A stretch of DNA of 64,000 nt from JBFWNG01 sp050251195 (GTDB lineage Bacteria > Bdellovibrionota_B > Oligoflexia > Oligoflexales > Oligoflexaceae): the NCBI GenBank assembly GCA_050251195.1, contig JBFWNG010000004.1:222986-286985 (forward strand). The letters are read 5' to 3'. The position numbers and the translations under genes were made by a program. Positions within the stretch are counted from its first letter, which is position 1, and each line of letters opens with the position of its first letter. This document shows, piece after piece, positions 17,888-25,817 of this stretch. The notes below the pieces were generated by a model. It did no database searches. It was given only the letters and a program-made list of their open reading frames with translations, and had not been told where the DNA came from.

Positions 17888-19669
17888 CTAGGGTGTATTT
17901 CTCGCTAACGCTTGGAGGATGGCTGCTTCCAACAGATTCAAACCGTCTGGGGTGAACCGAAAGTAACTGCCCGAGGCCGGATCGGGATCGTAGGGCTGCG
18001 CAAGACCGATTCGGCGGGCTGGCAGGTTAGTTCCGTCAAGTAGCTTTGCGCCGCTTTCAAAAAGGAAGAGTGCTGCATCGTTCGGCTTTCCGGCAACGTT
18101 AGCCATGACTTGCGCTGCGGGATCTAAGCTCTTCGGAAAGCTCAGTCCCGTCAGGTTACGGAACGGAGCAGCGGTCCCCGAGAGCAATCCGGCGAGAGGA
18201 TGATTGGGCGTGGTGATCGTAAACTGGGTCATGTTGTCAACAATCTCCCCTGGGGCGAGATTGAGACGCGAATAATGCTGAGAGGACAGCGTGAGGATGG
18301 GCACTTTCGCACCGGCAAGCAAATCTTGCGAATAAGCATACCCGCTAATGATGACAAGATCGTACCCCTCGGCCTCGTTCGCAGTGACGTTGTTTGTACC
18401 GTAGTAGATTCTGCCGCCCAATCCCATATCGATAAGACGATCCTCTATGTCGTCGTCGTCCGACTGTCTCAGGATTACTGTTCCCGGAATTTGACTGGTG
18501 ATAAAGAGCGCCCGAGGTTTTTTCACATAGACCGTCGCAACAGCGTCTTCACTTACGGCATATTCTTCGTTCACAGCTCGATAGGTGAAGGTCGCAACGC
18601 CGTCAAAATTATTGTTCGGTTCAAAATCCACGGTAGGAGGAGTTCCTTTTACCGTCAACGTTCCTTGAGAAGGCGGAACAGTAGAAGTGATTTTATAATC
18701 AATAATCTTTTTGCCGCTCGGATCCGAACCCGCAAGGTTTATGCGGACTTTCATTTTGTTTTTTGACACCGCGCTCACATGGAACGCTACAGGTTTCGGC
18801 CCGGGAAGATTAGCGCAAAGCGTTTCCGCGTATTTGTCATCCTTGTCCGAGAAAACAGTGTCATTGTCGGTATCAATAAACGCTACGACTTCAACGCCGT
18901 CCGCGCTGCAGGTCGAGTCGCCCGCTGTCAGGCTTGTGACAACCTGTCCGAATGCCTCGTGAGACACGGCATCGCCAAGCGTGCAAAGAAACGATACGGA
19001 CACCAGAGAATCGGCTTTGGAGAAGTTGCCGGAAATATCGCGATCGGCAAAGACGATGTGCTCAACGCCGCCTAGGGAACACTGGGAGTGGCCTTTGCCG
19101 ACTGCCCGTTGCTCTGTCTTGAGCTCGAACCCGCTCAGAGCAAATTTTGACTTAGAATTATTGCAAAGCGTCAGCGTTTCCGCGATGTCGCCTTTGCCTT
19201 TTCGGGAGTCTTTGTCTTTGTCGATCACAACGGTCTTATTGCTGCCGCTGTTTTTGCAGTCGCCTGTGCCGGCCGGCGCGTTTTCTTCGATAACGGACAA
19301 ATCCGGATTGGGTACTTCCTCTGTTACCTGATTGGTTCCTTGTCCATAACACAGAAATGTTGATTGACGAATGAAGTCTTTGGAATCGAGGGCGTTATCT
19401 TTGTTGACGTCGGCATACCACATTATATGGGTGCCGCCCTCTGGACAGTATACATGCGAAGGCGCCACGGGTTCTGTAGTCAGTCGCAGAGGTAATACTG
19501 TGCCTGAACCATCTGGATTTTGATTATTTCCTGGTCCGCCTGGATTTTCGCCGTTAATGTTGCCGTCATCAACCGCGGAAACGCTTGGCACTTCAGGCGG
19601 TTCAGCGCCGCATGAAGCAAGCCAGAAGCTTGCTGCGGATATTCTGATGATGAGGTTTAGACGTTTCAT
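17888..19669 (-). CDS. Large modular lipoprotein (Ca-type Asp motifs, cadherin-like and ThuA-like domains)
   Basis: 593 residues with lipobox WLASC. A Gly/Asn/Pro-rich linker is followed by four units in which Cys pairs frame an Asp-rich loop (ADVNKDNALDSKD, DKDKDSRKGKGD, ADRDISGNFSKAD, IDTDNDTVFSDKD), like calcium-binding dockerin or DUF7151 repeats. Then comes a beta domain (about 300-385) with DFEPNNNFDGVATFTYRAVNE spread over the tandem-95/cadherin-like pattern, and a C-terminal alpha/beta region (about 388-590, starting ALFITSQ, with YDLVIISG) like the ThuA/amidotransferase-type fold. Ca-stabilised surface protein is the best reading. No catalytic residue could be assigned. Confidence 0.8.
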   Translation of the reverse strand: MKRLNLIIRISAASFWLASCGAEPPEVPSVSAVDDGNINGENPGGPGNNQNPDGSGTVLPLRLTTEPVAPSHVYCPEGGTHIMWYADVNKDNALDSKDFIRQSTFLCYGQGTNQVTEEVPNPDLSVIEENAPAGTGDCKNSGSNKTVVIDKDKDSRKGKGDIAETLTLCNNSKSKFALSGFELKTEQRAVGKGHSQCSLGGVEHIVFADRDISGNFSKADSLVSVSFLCTLGDAVSHEAFGQVVTSLTAGDSTCSADGVEVVAFIDTDNDTVFSDKDDKYAETLCANLPGPKPVAFHVSAVSKNKMKVRINLAGSDPSGKKIIDYKITSTVPPSQGTLTVKGTPPTVDFEPNNNFDGVATFTYRAVNEEYAVSEDAVATVYVKKPRALFITSQIPGTVILRQSDDDDIEDRLIDMGLGGRIYYGTNNVTANEAEGYDLVIISGYAYSQDLLAGAKVPILTLSSQHYSRLNLAPGEIVDNMTQFTITTPNHPLAGLLSGTAAPFRNLTGLSFPKSLDPAAQVMANVAGKPNDAALFLFESGAKLLDGTNLPARRIGLAQPYDPDPASGSYFRFTPDGLNLLEAAILQALARNTP

Positions 19670-19813
19670 TGACCGTGTTCTCTAAGCTAGTGGTCCAAGT
19701 CAGCGCTCCTTTATCTTTGGAGCACTGGGCTTGGTTTCGGCATAAAAATCAGGTCTTTTCGAAGTTTATTTTAAGGGTTGGATATCACTAGGGTATTCTT
19801 TTCTCATTAAAAC

Positions 19814-20743
19814 TTATTTTCGCGTAAGTTTTTCCTTCCCCCTGATTTGGTCACAGGAACTCGTTGTTCCTTCAGGGAGAATCGCGTCGCAGAAGTCCGA
19901 TCCTGCGGAATCGATTCCGGCGACCTTTGCGTTAAAGAGATCTGATCTCGAGAAGTTGGTTTGCCGCGCGACGGCATTGGTGAGATCCGAGAGGATGAGG
20001 TTGGTGTCTTCGGCTTTGACATTCGAAAGATGTGCACCCGACAGATTGGCGACGCTCAAGTCCGATTGCCGCAGGTCGGCGAAGTCAAGATTAGCGCCGG
20101 TTAGGTTGGCTCGCTTAAACGTCGCAGCGATGAATTCGCCGCGTTGCAAGGAGGTGTTGTCCAATTTTGCGAAACGAAAGTCCGCGCCTTTGGCGCTTAT
20201 TGCTGTAAGTTCCGTTCGGTTGAAAGACGCTTTATAGAAGATAGCATTGGTCGCGATCGCATTGCGAAATGTTGCGTCGTCGAAAATTGCTTCGGACATA
20301 TCCGCTTCTTCCATGCGTGCCTTGGTCAAATCGGCGTCCGTCAGGTTGGCCTCACGCAGTTCGGCGCGCGTTAAAAAGGCGTCCGCAAGGAATGCGTCTG
20401 TTAGATTGGCGTTATTAAGCGTAGCGCGCGAGAATTCGACTCCTTGGAGGTTTGCTCCGACGAGGCGGGTGGCCGTGAGCGTCGCTTGTTGCAGGTGCGC
20501 ACCCCTGAGGTTGGCTTGGCTCAAATCTGCGTCCGAAAGATCAGCGCCTTGAATATATGTTCCCCGAAGATCCTCGCCACGCAAGTCGACGCGTCTTAGA
20601 TCGCAGTTCTGGCATTCACCGGTTTGGATGAGACGTCGTTTGTTGCGTTCAGCCTGCGCCGTCTGACCGAAAACAGAGGGTGCGAGCAAAGCGAGGGCAA
20701 TGCCGATACCGCCAAGTAGTTCGGTTATTTGTCTTGTGTTCAT
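19814..20743 (-). CDS. Exported pentapeptide-repeat protein
   Basis: 309 residues. A signal peptide ends near VFGQTAQA. From about 43 to 285 nearly every fifth residue is Leu or Phe with Ala/Asn/Ser two before it (ADLSDADLSQANLRGAHL and onward), some 45 pentapeptide units, which fold into a right-handed square helix. One CxxC near the start (ECQNCDL) and two Cys near the end. Cytoplasmic relatives such as Qnr mimic DNA, but an exported one should have another, unknown, role. Single gene; the C-terminus is basic (GKEKLTRK). Confidence 0.9.
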   Translation of the reverse strand: MNTRQITELLGGIGIALALLAPSVFGQTAQAERNKRRLIQTGECQNCDLRRVDLRGEDLRGTYIQGADLSDADLSQANLRGAHLQQATLTATRLVGANLQGVEFSRATLNNANLTDAFLADAFLTRAELREANLTDADLTKARMEEADMSEAIFDDATFRNAIATNAIFYKASFNRTELTAISAKGADFRFAKLDNTSLQRGEFIAATFKRANLTGANLDFADLRQSDLSVANLSGAHLSNVKAEDTNLILSDLTNAVARQTNFSRSDLFNAKVAGIDSAGSDFCDAILPEGTTSSCDQIRGKEKLTRK

Positions 20744-20923
20744 GGGTATTGCTCCTGGTTGAGGTGGTTTACTTGGAATTTAGGCAAGAACGAACCTTTT
20801 CACAAGCCAAATCAAGGCCCGACACTGATTCCGCGTGGTTAGGATCTTTCGGAAGTCTAAACAATTTGAAGGAACGGTCGAAAGCATAAAGAGAACGGTC
20901 CTATTCTCTAGAGGTACAACCGA

Positions 20924-21289
20924 GTGGCCAAGAAAAAAGTTACGGTAGAACACGAGCGTCGCACGCAGACGAGATTTGAACTCACGGGATCTTTGCCGGG
21001 AAACCTTACCAGCGATTCCGGCGACGTTTACGAAGCCATCTGCGTTGACGTATCCAAACACGGCCTAGGGTTGCTACTCGATCCTATTCCCAAAGCTGGC
21101 GGAAAACTCTATCTTGATACCCCGAGCGGCAAACTCACCTTCGAGATAAGATGGGTCAGCCGACAAACCCAACTGGGTGCCTTGTTAGACGAGCTTTCGT
21201 CCACCTGCAGGGTAGGCCTCCTCGTAGCCGGAGACACCGATCTGGTGCAGTTCCTAGCCACATTCGACGATATCCAAGTGGGGGACTGA
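20924..21289 (+). CDS. PilZ domain protein
   Basis: 121 residues from a GTG; the start has AGAGGTAC upstream. The RxxxR motif is RTQTR (14-18) and the second motif is DVSKHG (DxSxxG), so c-di-GMP binding is expected. Nothing else is in the protein besides this domain and a short C-terminal tail. One base separates its stop from the ATG of the next gene, so it is the first of a three-gene operon of PilZ, pseudo-receiver-TPR and PilZ proteins. It may be the ligand-sensing partner of the large middle protein. Confidence 0.85.
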   Translation: MAKKKVTVEHERRTQTRFELTGSLPGNLTSDSGDVYEAICVDVSKHGLGLLLDPIPKAGGKLYLDTPSGKLTFEIRWVSRQTQLGALLDELSSTCRVGLLVAGDTDLVQFLATFDDIQVGD

Positions 21290-21290
21290 G

Positions 21291-23360
21291 ATGGGACGAC
21301 CCAGCGTTCACGAAATTGCAAATTGCAAGGCGCGTATAGTGATCGTCGACCACCGCGAAGGCGTGATGCAGGCGTTGAAGACCGCATTGCGCGAACTAGG
21401 TTTCGAACATTTCGACGTCGTTCGCAACTTCGAATCCCTTCGCATGAAGTACGGCAAAGATCATCAGCCCGACTGGATATTATCCACCTTGCACGAATCC
21501 GAAAAGTTAAACGGACTGTCCTTCCTGAAGGATCTATATTCGGCGTGGGAATGGGACAACACCAAGGTGTCGTTGTTCCTCACCACAGAGCAGATGCATT
21601 GCCTTCCGGCGGCCTTTGAATTAGGTCTCATGAGCTGGCATAACACGGAATACAGTATCCGCTATATCGAAAAAGAATTTAGAGAACTCCTGCAAGCGAT
21701 CAGCCGCAACAAGCACGACGACACTAAGATCTCGGCCGAGTACTTGAGGAAATATCTCAAGAAGATGCGAAGTTGGAACGAGCTCGTCAACTTGGAAAAA
21801 AGTCTCACTTCGATTTTCTTTGACGATTACGACCAAAAGTTGAATCTTGCAGAAGCGCTTTTTGCATCAGGGGAAAAGAGAAAAGGAACAATGCTTTTGG
21901 AGGAAATCAAATTCCTCGATCCATCCTTTGCAGAAAGAGTGGCGCAAGTTCATGCCGAATTTCTTGGCTTGGAAGTCGCAAACGAAAGCACCTTCGCGGA
22001 ACGGTACAACATAGAGAATGCCGTAGTCGTCGACAACGACGATATTGAGGCGGGCGTCGTGATCGAAGCCTTGCGCAAGCTCGGCATCAAAAGCATCCAA
22101 AGATTCTTTAATGGCCACGAAGCTTGGCTTCACATCAAAGAGCGCAAAGAACAGCCGCATTTAATCGTGCAAGAATGGCAATTGCCGGGTCTCTCGGGTG
22201 CTTACCTGATTCAGCGGATCAGAGCGCACGGATTCAAAGAAGTCCCCATTATCGTTGTTAGTTCCCTACTTGTGAAAAGCGATGCCGCACTCGTTCGCGA
22301 CATGGCCGTTTACCAAGTACTCAAAAAACCGCTTCGAGAAAAACAAGTCATGATGGGTCTCGCATGGACTCTCAAGCAATATAGAGAACCAACGGAAGCG
22401 AAAATGATGGAGAAAAAGGTTCTCTCCTTTCTCCGCAACAATCAACGCGAGGATGCGCTCCTCTATATAGAAAAATATAAGATGATGCCGGACGTTGACG
22501 AACATAAACTCAAATACCTAGAGGGAAGCCTCGCTTTCTTTGACAGAAAATATAAGGACGCCGTCAAGTTATTGTCCGAATACATTAATAACCTCCAGGT
22601 GAACAGTATTGACGCAATGGCTTTGCTAAGCCGAGCCCTTCTTAAACTTGGTGACTTCGCGGCCTCAGCAACCCTTATGGAAAAAGTTTGTCAGGTGTCT
22701 CCGCAAAACATCGACAGACTTTGTGAGCTTGCGGAGATCAATCTCGAATCGCAAAAGTTCGACGCCGCAAAGCAAAACATTGAAAAGGCGGAGAGATTGG
22801 ACGCAGGCAGTCCGTCGGTCGTCGAAACCGCTCTCAAACACGCTATGGTCACCGCTCAAAGCGAAGCCGACCTGCCGACCATACCTAAAGACAATTTAGA
22901 AGAAGCCATCATCTTTCTTAATAACTTTGCCGTGTCCAAAACCAGAGTTGGCGATATCGATCAAGGTATTTCAGTCTACAAGAAGTTTCTCACCCTCGTG
23001 AAAGACAACGACGAGTTCAAAGCAATCGGGAACTACAACGTCGGACTGGCCTACATTCGCAAAGAAGATCCGGGCCTCGGCAGCGTCTTCATCAAACGCG
23101 CCATCGATATCGGACATAGCCGGGTGTATGACCGGGCTTTGGGACTTCTCAAAAAGATCGAGGATTCCATTCGGTCAGGAGCGAAAATTAAGCTAATTTC
23201 CTCAGCAATGTCAATGGAGTGGGAAGGGTCGTTGAAAGAAAAAGTCCAAGGGATGCTCCATCGTGATAGTATAATTGGTATACGCGGAGTTTATAGATCC
23301 TTTGAGATGAATCCATTCTCACGGACTCTGTTGAAGATCAAAAAAGAACGCGCGTCGTAG
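21291..23360 (+). CDS. Double pseudo-receiver protein with TPR repeats
   Basis: 689 residues. Receiver-like domain one (about 14-135) lacks the acidic pair and has Thr66 where the phospho-Asp should be. Receiver two (about 242-365) keeps the acidic patch (VVDNDD), the fold motif LPGLSG and Lys in LKKPL but has Glu295 instead of the phospho-Asp (VQEWQLPG), a change that often mimics phosphorylation. Between them and from about 380 to 620 are helical TPR-like repeats, which bind other proteins. No DNA-binding or enzyme domain. It looks like a scaffold fixed in one signalling state. PilZ genes on both sides, one and 14 bases away, suggest a c-di-GMP-controlled complex. Confidence 0.85.
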   Translation: MGRPSVHEIANCKARIVIVDHREGVMQALKTALRELGFEHFDVVRNFESLRMKYGKDHQPDWILSTLHESEKLNGLSFLKDLYSAWEWDNTKVSLFLTTEQMHCLPAAFELGLMSWHNTEYSIRYIEKEFRELLQAISRNKHDDTKISAEYLRKYLKKMRSWNELVNLEKSLTSIFFDDYDQKLNLAEALFASGEKRKGTMLLEEIKFLDPSFAERVAQVHAEFLGLEVANESTFAERYNIENAVVVDNDDIEAGVVIEALRKLGIKSIQRFFNGHEAWLHIKERKEQPHLIVQEWQLPGLSGAYLIQRIRAHGFKEVPIIVVSSLLVKSDAALVRDMAVYQVLKKPLREKQVMMGLAWTLKQYREPTEAKMMEKKVLSFLRNNQREDALLYIEKYKMMPDVDEHKLKYLEGSLAFFDRKYKDAVKLLSEYINNLQVNSIDAMALLSRALLKLGDFAASATLMEKVCQVSPQNIDRLCELAEINLESQKFDAAKQNIEKAERLDAGSPSVVETALKHAMVTAQSEADLPTIPKDNLEEAIIFLNNFAVSKTRVGDIDQGISVYKKFLTLVKDNDEFKAIGNYNVGLAYIRKEDPGLGSVFIKRAIDIGHSRVYDRALGLLKKIEDSIRSGAKIKLISSAMSMEWEGSLKEKVQGMLHRDSIIGIRGVYRSFEMNPFSRTLLKIKKERAS

Positions 23361-23374
23361 AAGAGGTTGAAGGG

Positions 23375-24136
23375 ATGCTCGCTTTTCTCAAAAAACTTTT
23401 CAGTGCACCAACATCAAAAGAAAATCTCCCCGGCGGAACGGAAGGCTCGGACAGAAAGAACCGGCGAAAAACTCCCCGCCAAAACATCCTGGACGACGGT
23501 TTTGTATGGCTAACCGGAGTTCAAATCAGTCCCATTTTTGTCAAAGACCTCAGCTACGGCGGACTTTCGCTCAAATCCGACTGGGACAGCATGAAACATA
23601 TCCTGAAAGATAAGCGAACGCTCAAAGTCAACCTGCACATGTTCCACAAGCACCACAAATGCGAAATCATGCCGATATACGAAAACAACGGAGCGGTAGG
23701 CTGCAGCTTCGTTCACTCAAGCCCCGAAACGTTGTTGTTCTTACGAAACTTCCTCGAGTTCCTGCGCGTCGGTTCCACCATGGAAAAAGTCCCTCCACAT
23801 TTGATGGAAAGAAAAAGCATCGACGAGAACCTCGAAATCTACAGCAGCGAAAGCGGCACTGAAATCATCATGCGCCGAACCGAAAACAATAACTTAGCGT
23901 TCTTCAACCTCTCGTTTACAGACACCAACATCTTCAGCCAAGTGATCTTCGACAACGGCAATTTCAAATACCGCCGCTTCAACGACGACGACAATGCCCT
24001 TCTCACCCTAGAGCATGCACTTTTCATCCTCCTAGGATTCCAGGAGCACAGAAAACTAAAGCTCATCGAACCAGTGGTAGACCTCCTCCAAAAGGAACTA
24101 ACCGACCGTACCGGCGCCCCCCTCAAAGCCGTCTGA
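23375..24136 (+). CDS. PilZ domain protein with C-terminal extension
   Basis: 253 residues. After a basic, Gly-rich N-terminus, RKTPR (RxxxR) and DLSYGG (DxSxxG) mark a PilZ domain (about 28-135) with the full ligand motifs. The C-terminal 115 residues form an alpha/beta region I do not recognise, rich in Asn and Asp (TENNNLAFF, RRFNDDDNALL). It is third in the operon, 14 bases after the TPR protein. The ATG has AGGTTGAAGGG before it. A direct-repeat array begins four bases after its stop. Confidence 0.85.
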   Translation: MLAFLKKLFSAPTSKENLPGGTEGSDRKNRRKTPRQNILDDGFVWLTGVQISPIFVKDLSYGGLSLKSDWDSMKHILKDKRTLKVNLHMFHKHHKCEIMPIYENNGAVGCSFVHSSPETLLFLRNFLEFLRVGSTMEKVPPHLMERKSIDENLEIYSSESGTEIIMRRTENNNLAFFNLSFTDTNIFSQVIFDNGNFKYRRFNDDDNALLTLEHALFILLGFQEHRKLKLIEPVVDLLQKELTDRTGAPLKAV

Positions 24137-24140
24137 ATTA

Positions 24141-24226
24141 TTGGGCGTCCGACTGTCCCCTTATATCGAATTGTTGGGCGTTCGACTGTCCCCTTATATC
24201 GAATTGTTGGGCGTTCGACTGTCCCT
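24141..24226 (+). repeat. Three direct copies of a 20-mer, 33-bp period
   Basis: TTGGGCGTTCGACTGTCCCC or a one-base variant stands at 24141-24160 (TCC for TTC), 24174-24193 and 24207-24226 (last C is T), joined by TTATATCGAATTG. It is the same 20-mer found twice in each orientation at 2741-3076. Here all copies face the same way and no coding remnant is seen. It follows the PilZ gene stop by four bases and may also fold enough to slow transcription. Confidence 0.85.
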
Positions 24227-24235
24227 CCCTCTGTC

Positions 24236-24265
24236 TCCCATTCCACATTCTCCCATTCCACATTC
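24236..24265 (+). repeat. Perfect 15-bp tandem duplication
   Basis: TCCCATTCCACATTC occurs twice in a row, directly downstream of the 33-bp array. Beyond it, up to 24461, the gene-free stretch holds a GC-rich patch (near 24290-24350) and then turns strongly AT-rich; I see no further gene there. Confidence 0.75.
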
Positions 24266-24461
24266 GCTGATTTTCAATCGTTTTTAGGGTTCGCGCGGTT
24301 CCGCTTTTCGCGTTCGGCGGCGCCGGGCACGTGGCTGACAAGTCTGAAACGCGAGTTTGGAAGGGTTGTAATCTGTCTGCACCAGCACAGGTTTTCCTCT
24401 TAACATATTGATATTAAGCCTTTTATTGGGGATAACAATCTTAATTCTATAATTAATTATA

Positions 24462-24489
24462 TTGACACGGCGAAAATAATAAATAGAAT
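24462..24489 (+). promoter_or_regulatory. Sigma-70-like promoter for the thioesterase operon
   Basis: TTGACA (24462-24467) and TAGAAT (24484-24489) are 16 bases apart inside an AT-rich region, giving a near-consensus promoter about 155 bases upstream of the first gene. The long leader might carry further control. Confidence 0.6.
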
Positions 24490-24645
24490 CCATAAAAGCC
24501 ACATAGAATTGTAATTGTTTTAATAGAAATTGTAGCCCGCTTGCTGAATCCGTTGATTTTGGTACTTAGAGTTCCAACTCAGGCCTTACATTTAATTTAC
24601 TCAAAGAGCATAAACGCACTCTATTAGATATACCGGGGGCTTATC

Positions 24646-25041
24646 GTGCCAATGACTGTCGAATATAAAGTAGAGATTACCGACATTGACTATATGGGCC
24701 ATGTGAGCCATTACAAGTGGTTTGAAATCATGGAAAAAGTTCGTTTTGCCATGCTGGAAAAATTAGATTGGCCGCTTTCTAAAGCCTGGAATATCGGGGT
24801 AGGCGCTGTCATTGCTGAAGCGGCAATCGCGTTTAAAAAGCCGGCAAAGTATGGCGACTCTCTCAAGGTGAGAATCACCCCATGTGAGGCGTTCAAGTAT
24901 GGGTGCTCTCTTCATTTTGAAATATTCAATCAACATGAGATACTGCTAATCGATTGTAAACAAAAAGCGTTGTTTATCGATCTGAAAGAAAAGAGGCCCA
25001 CCTCAATACCGAATGATTTAGCGGCAAAATTGGGCCTTTGA
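24646..25041 (+). CDS. Hot-dog fold acyl-CoA thioesterase (4HBT, YbgC/FadM-like)
   Basis: 131 residues, normal for the family, from GTG 24646 (GGGGGCTTATC before it); ATG 24652 is the alternative. The 4HBT active-site stretch is TDIDYMGHVSHYKWFEIME near 12-30, with the catalytic Asp before GHV; the usual Asn-Asn after GHV is Ser-His here, so substrate may differ. Such enzymes free an acyl group from CoA or a carrier protein. It is the first gene of an operon with a diiron oxygenase one base downstream and a hybrid kinase after that, so it probably releases or trims an acyl product that the oxygenase modifies. Confidence 0.85.
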   Translation: MPMTVEYKVEITDIDYMGHVSHYKWFEIMEKVRFAMLEKLDWPLSKAWNIGVGAVIAEAAIAFKKPAKYGDSLKVRITPCEAFKYGCSLHFEIFNQHEILLIDCKQKALFIDLKEKRPTSIPNDLAAKLGL

Positions 25042-25042
25042 T

Positions 25043-25804
25043 ATGCTCACCCACCCAGATTTTCATAGTCCCGATTGTCTTTCGCAGGACACCCAGGATC
25101 AAGACTTTCTTCAGTCGAAATGGTGCCTCGAAAATATTTTTAGCCAGGCGAAAACGCACTCGAAACACTTGACAGAAGTCGAACGGATGAAGTGGTTCCC
25201 TTTGCTTGCTAGTCTTGCGTTTGCTGAGAGTACGTCTATAGTCGGTCTCTCCTACAGGATATCGACCGCTACTGAATTGAGACTGAAAACCTTTCTCCAG
25301 TCGCATTTGAGCGATGAAAGAAAGCATGCTCTAGGCTTTGAAAGGCTCTTTACATACCTATACCCAAGCAAAGTAAATGACAAACTATTGAAGGTCAGTC
25401 AGCGTCAGATAATTCGCTACTTTGCTAATATGCGACGGATTCAATCGCTGTCAGAGTGGCTTGTAGCAACCTATGTCGTGGAGGTGTTCGGAAAAGTCTG
25501 CATGGAAGAAGCTCTCTCCGGTGTCAGCGGCGAACCAATAACACATTCATTTTTACATAATGTTTTGTCAGACGAAGCGCGCCATACGAGTTATTTGTCG
25601 CGGATAATTTCTGAACATAATGAAGATTTGTCGCCAAGGGAAATGGCGCAATTCAATTATCATCTGGAAAGGATGCTCGATCTTTGCAGTTCCATGTTCT
25701 TAGCGGACGATACTCCATTAGCGAAATGTCTTGACGAAATGCAGGTTAATACATTCGCTTTCTGCCAAACAGCAGAAGCAGAAATTCTCAGTTCAGTTCA
25801 CTAG
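25043..25804 (+). CDS. Ferritin-like diiron oxygenase (AurF-like)
   Basis: 253 residues, mostly helical. The ligand pattern of a four-helix diiron protein is complete: Glu62 (AFAES), Glu92 and His95 (SDERKH), Glu147 (VVEVF), Glu178 and His181 (SDEARH). This spacing fits the AurF-type N-oxygenases and related ferritin-like oxygenases; desaturases and ribonucleotide reductase small chains have different segments between ligands. No signal peptide. The start ATG follows the stop of the thioesterase by one base, so the two are coupled and may act on the same substrate. The substrate (aryl-amine, acyl chain or other) cannot be read. The kinase gene follows after 13 bases. Confidence 0.75.
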   Translation: MLTHPDFHSPDCLSQDTQDQDFLQSKWCLENIFSQAKTHSKHLTEVERMKWFPLLASLAFAESTSIVGLSYRISTATELRLKTFLQSHLSDERKHALGFERLFTYLYPSKVNDKLLKVSQRQIIRYFANMRRIQSLSEWLVATYVVEVFGKVCMEEALSGVSGEPITHSFLHNVLSDEARHTSYLSRIISEHNEDLSPREMAQFNYHLERMLDLCSSMFLADDTPLAKCLDEMQVNTFAFCQTAEAEILSSVH

Positions 25805-25817
25805 CAAAGGATCGCTG

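Noticed and set aside
18200..18766. 188-codon frame opposite the large lipoprotein
   Set aside because: Shadow; the lipoprotein has signal peptide, lipobox and repeated domains.
24141..24226. CRISPR-like array
   Set aside because: Only three repeats, the joining segments are the same sequence rather than different spacers, and no cas gene is near.
25043..25804. Fatty-acid desaturase or ribonucleotide reductase small chain
   Set aside because: Spacing of the Glu and His ligands and the short length fit ferritin-like AurF-type oxygenases better; no nrdA gene is nearby.
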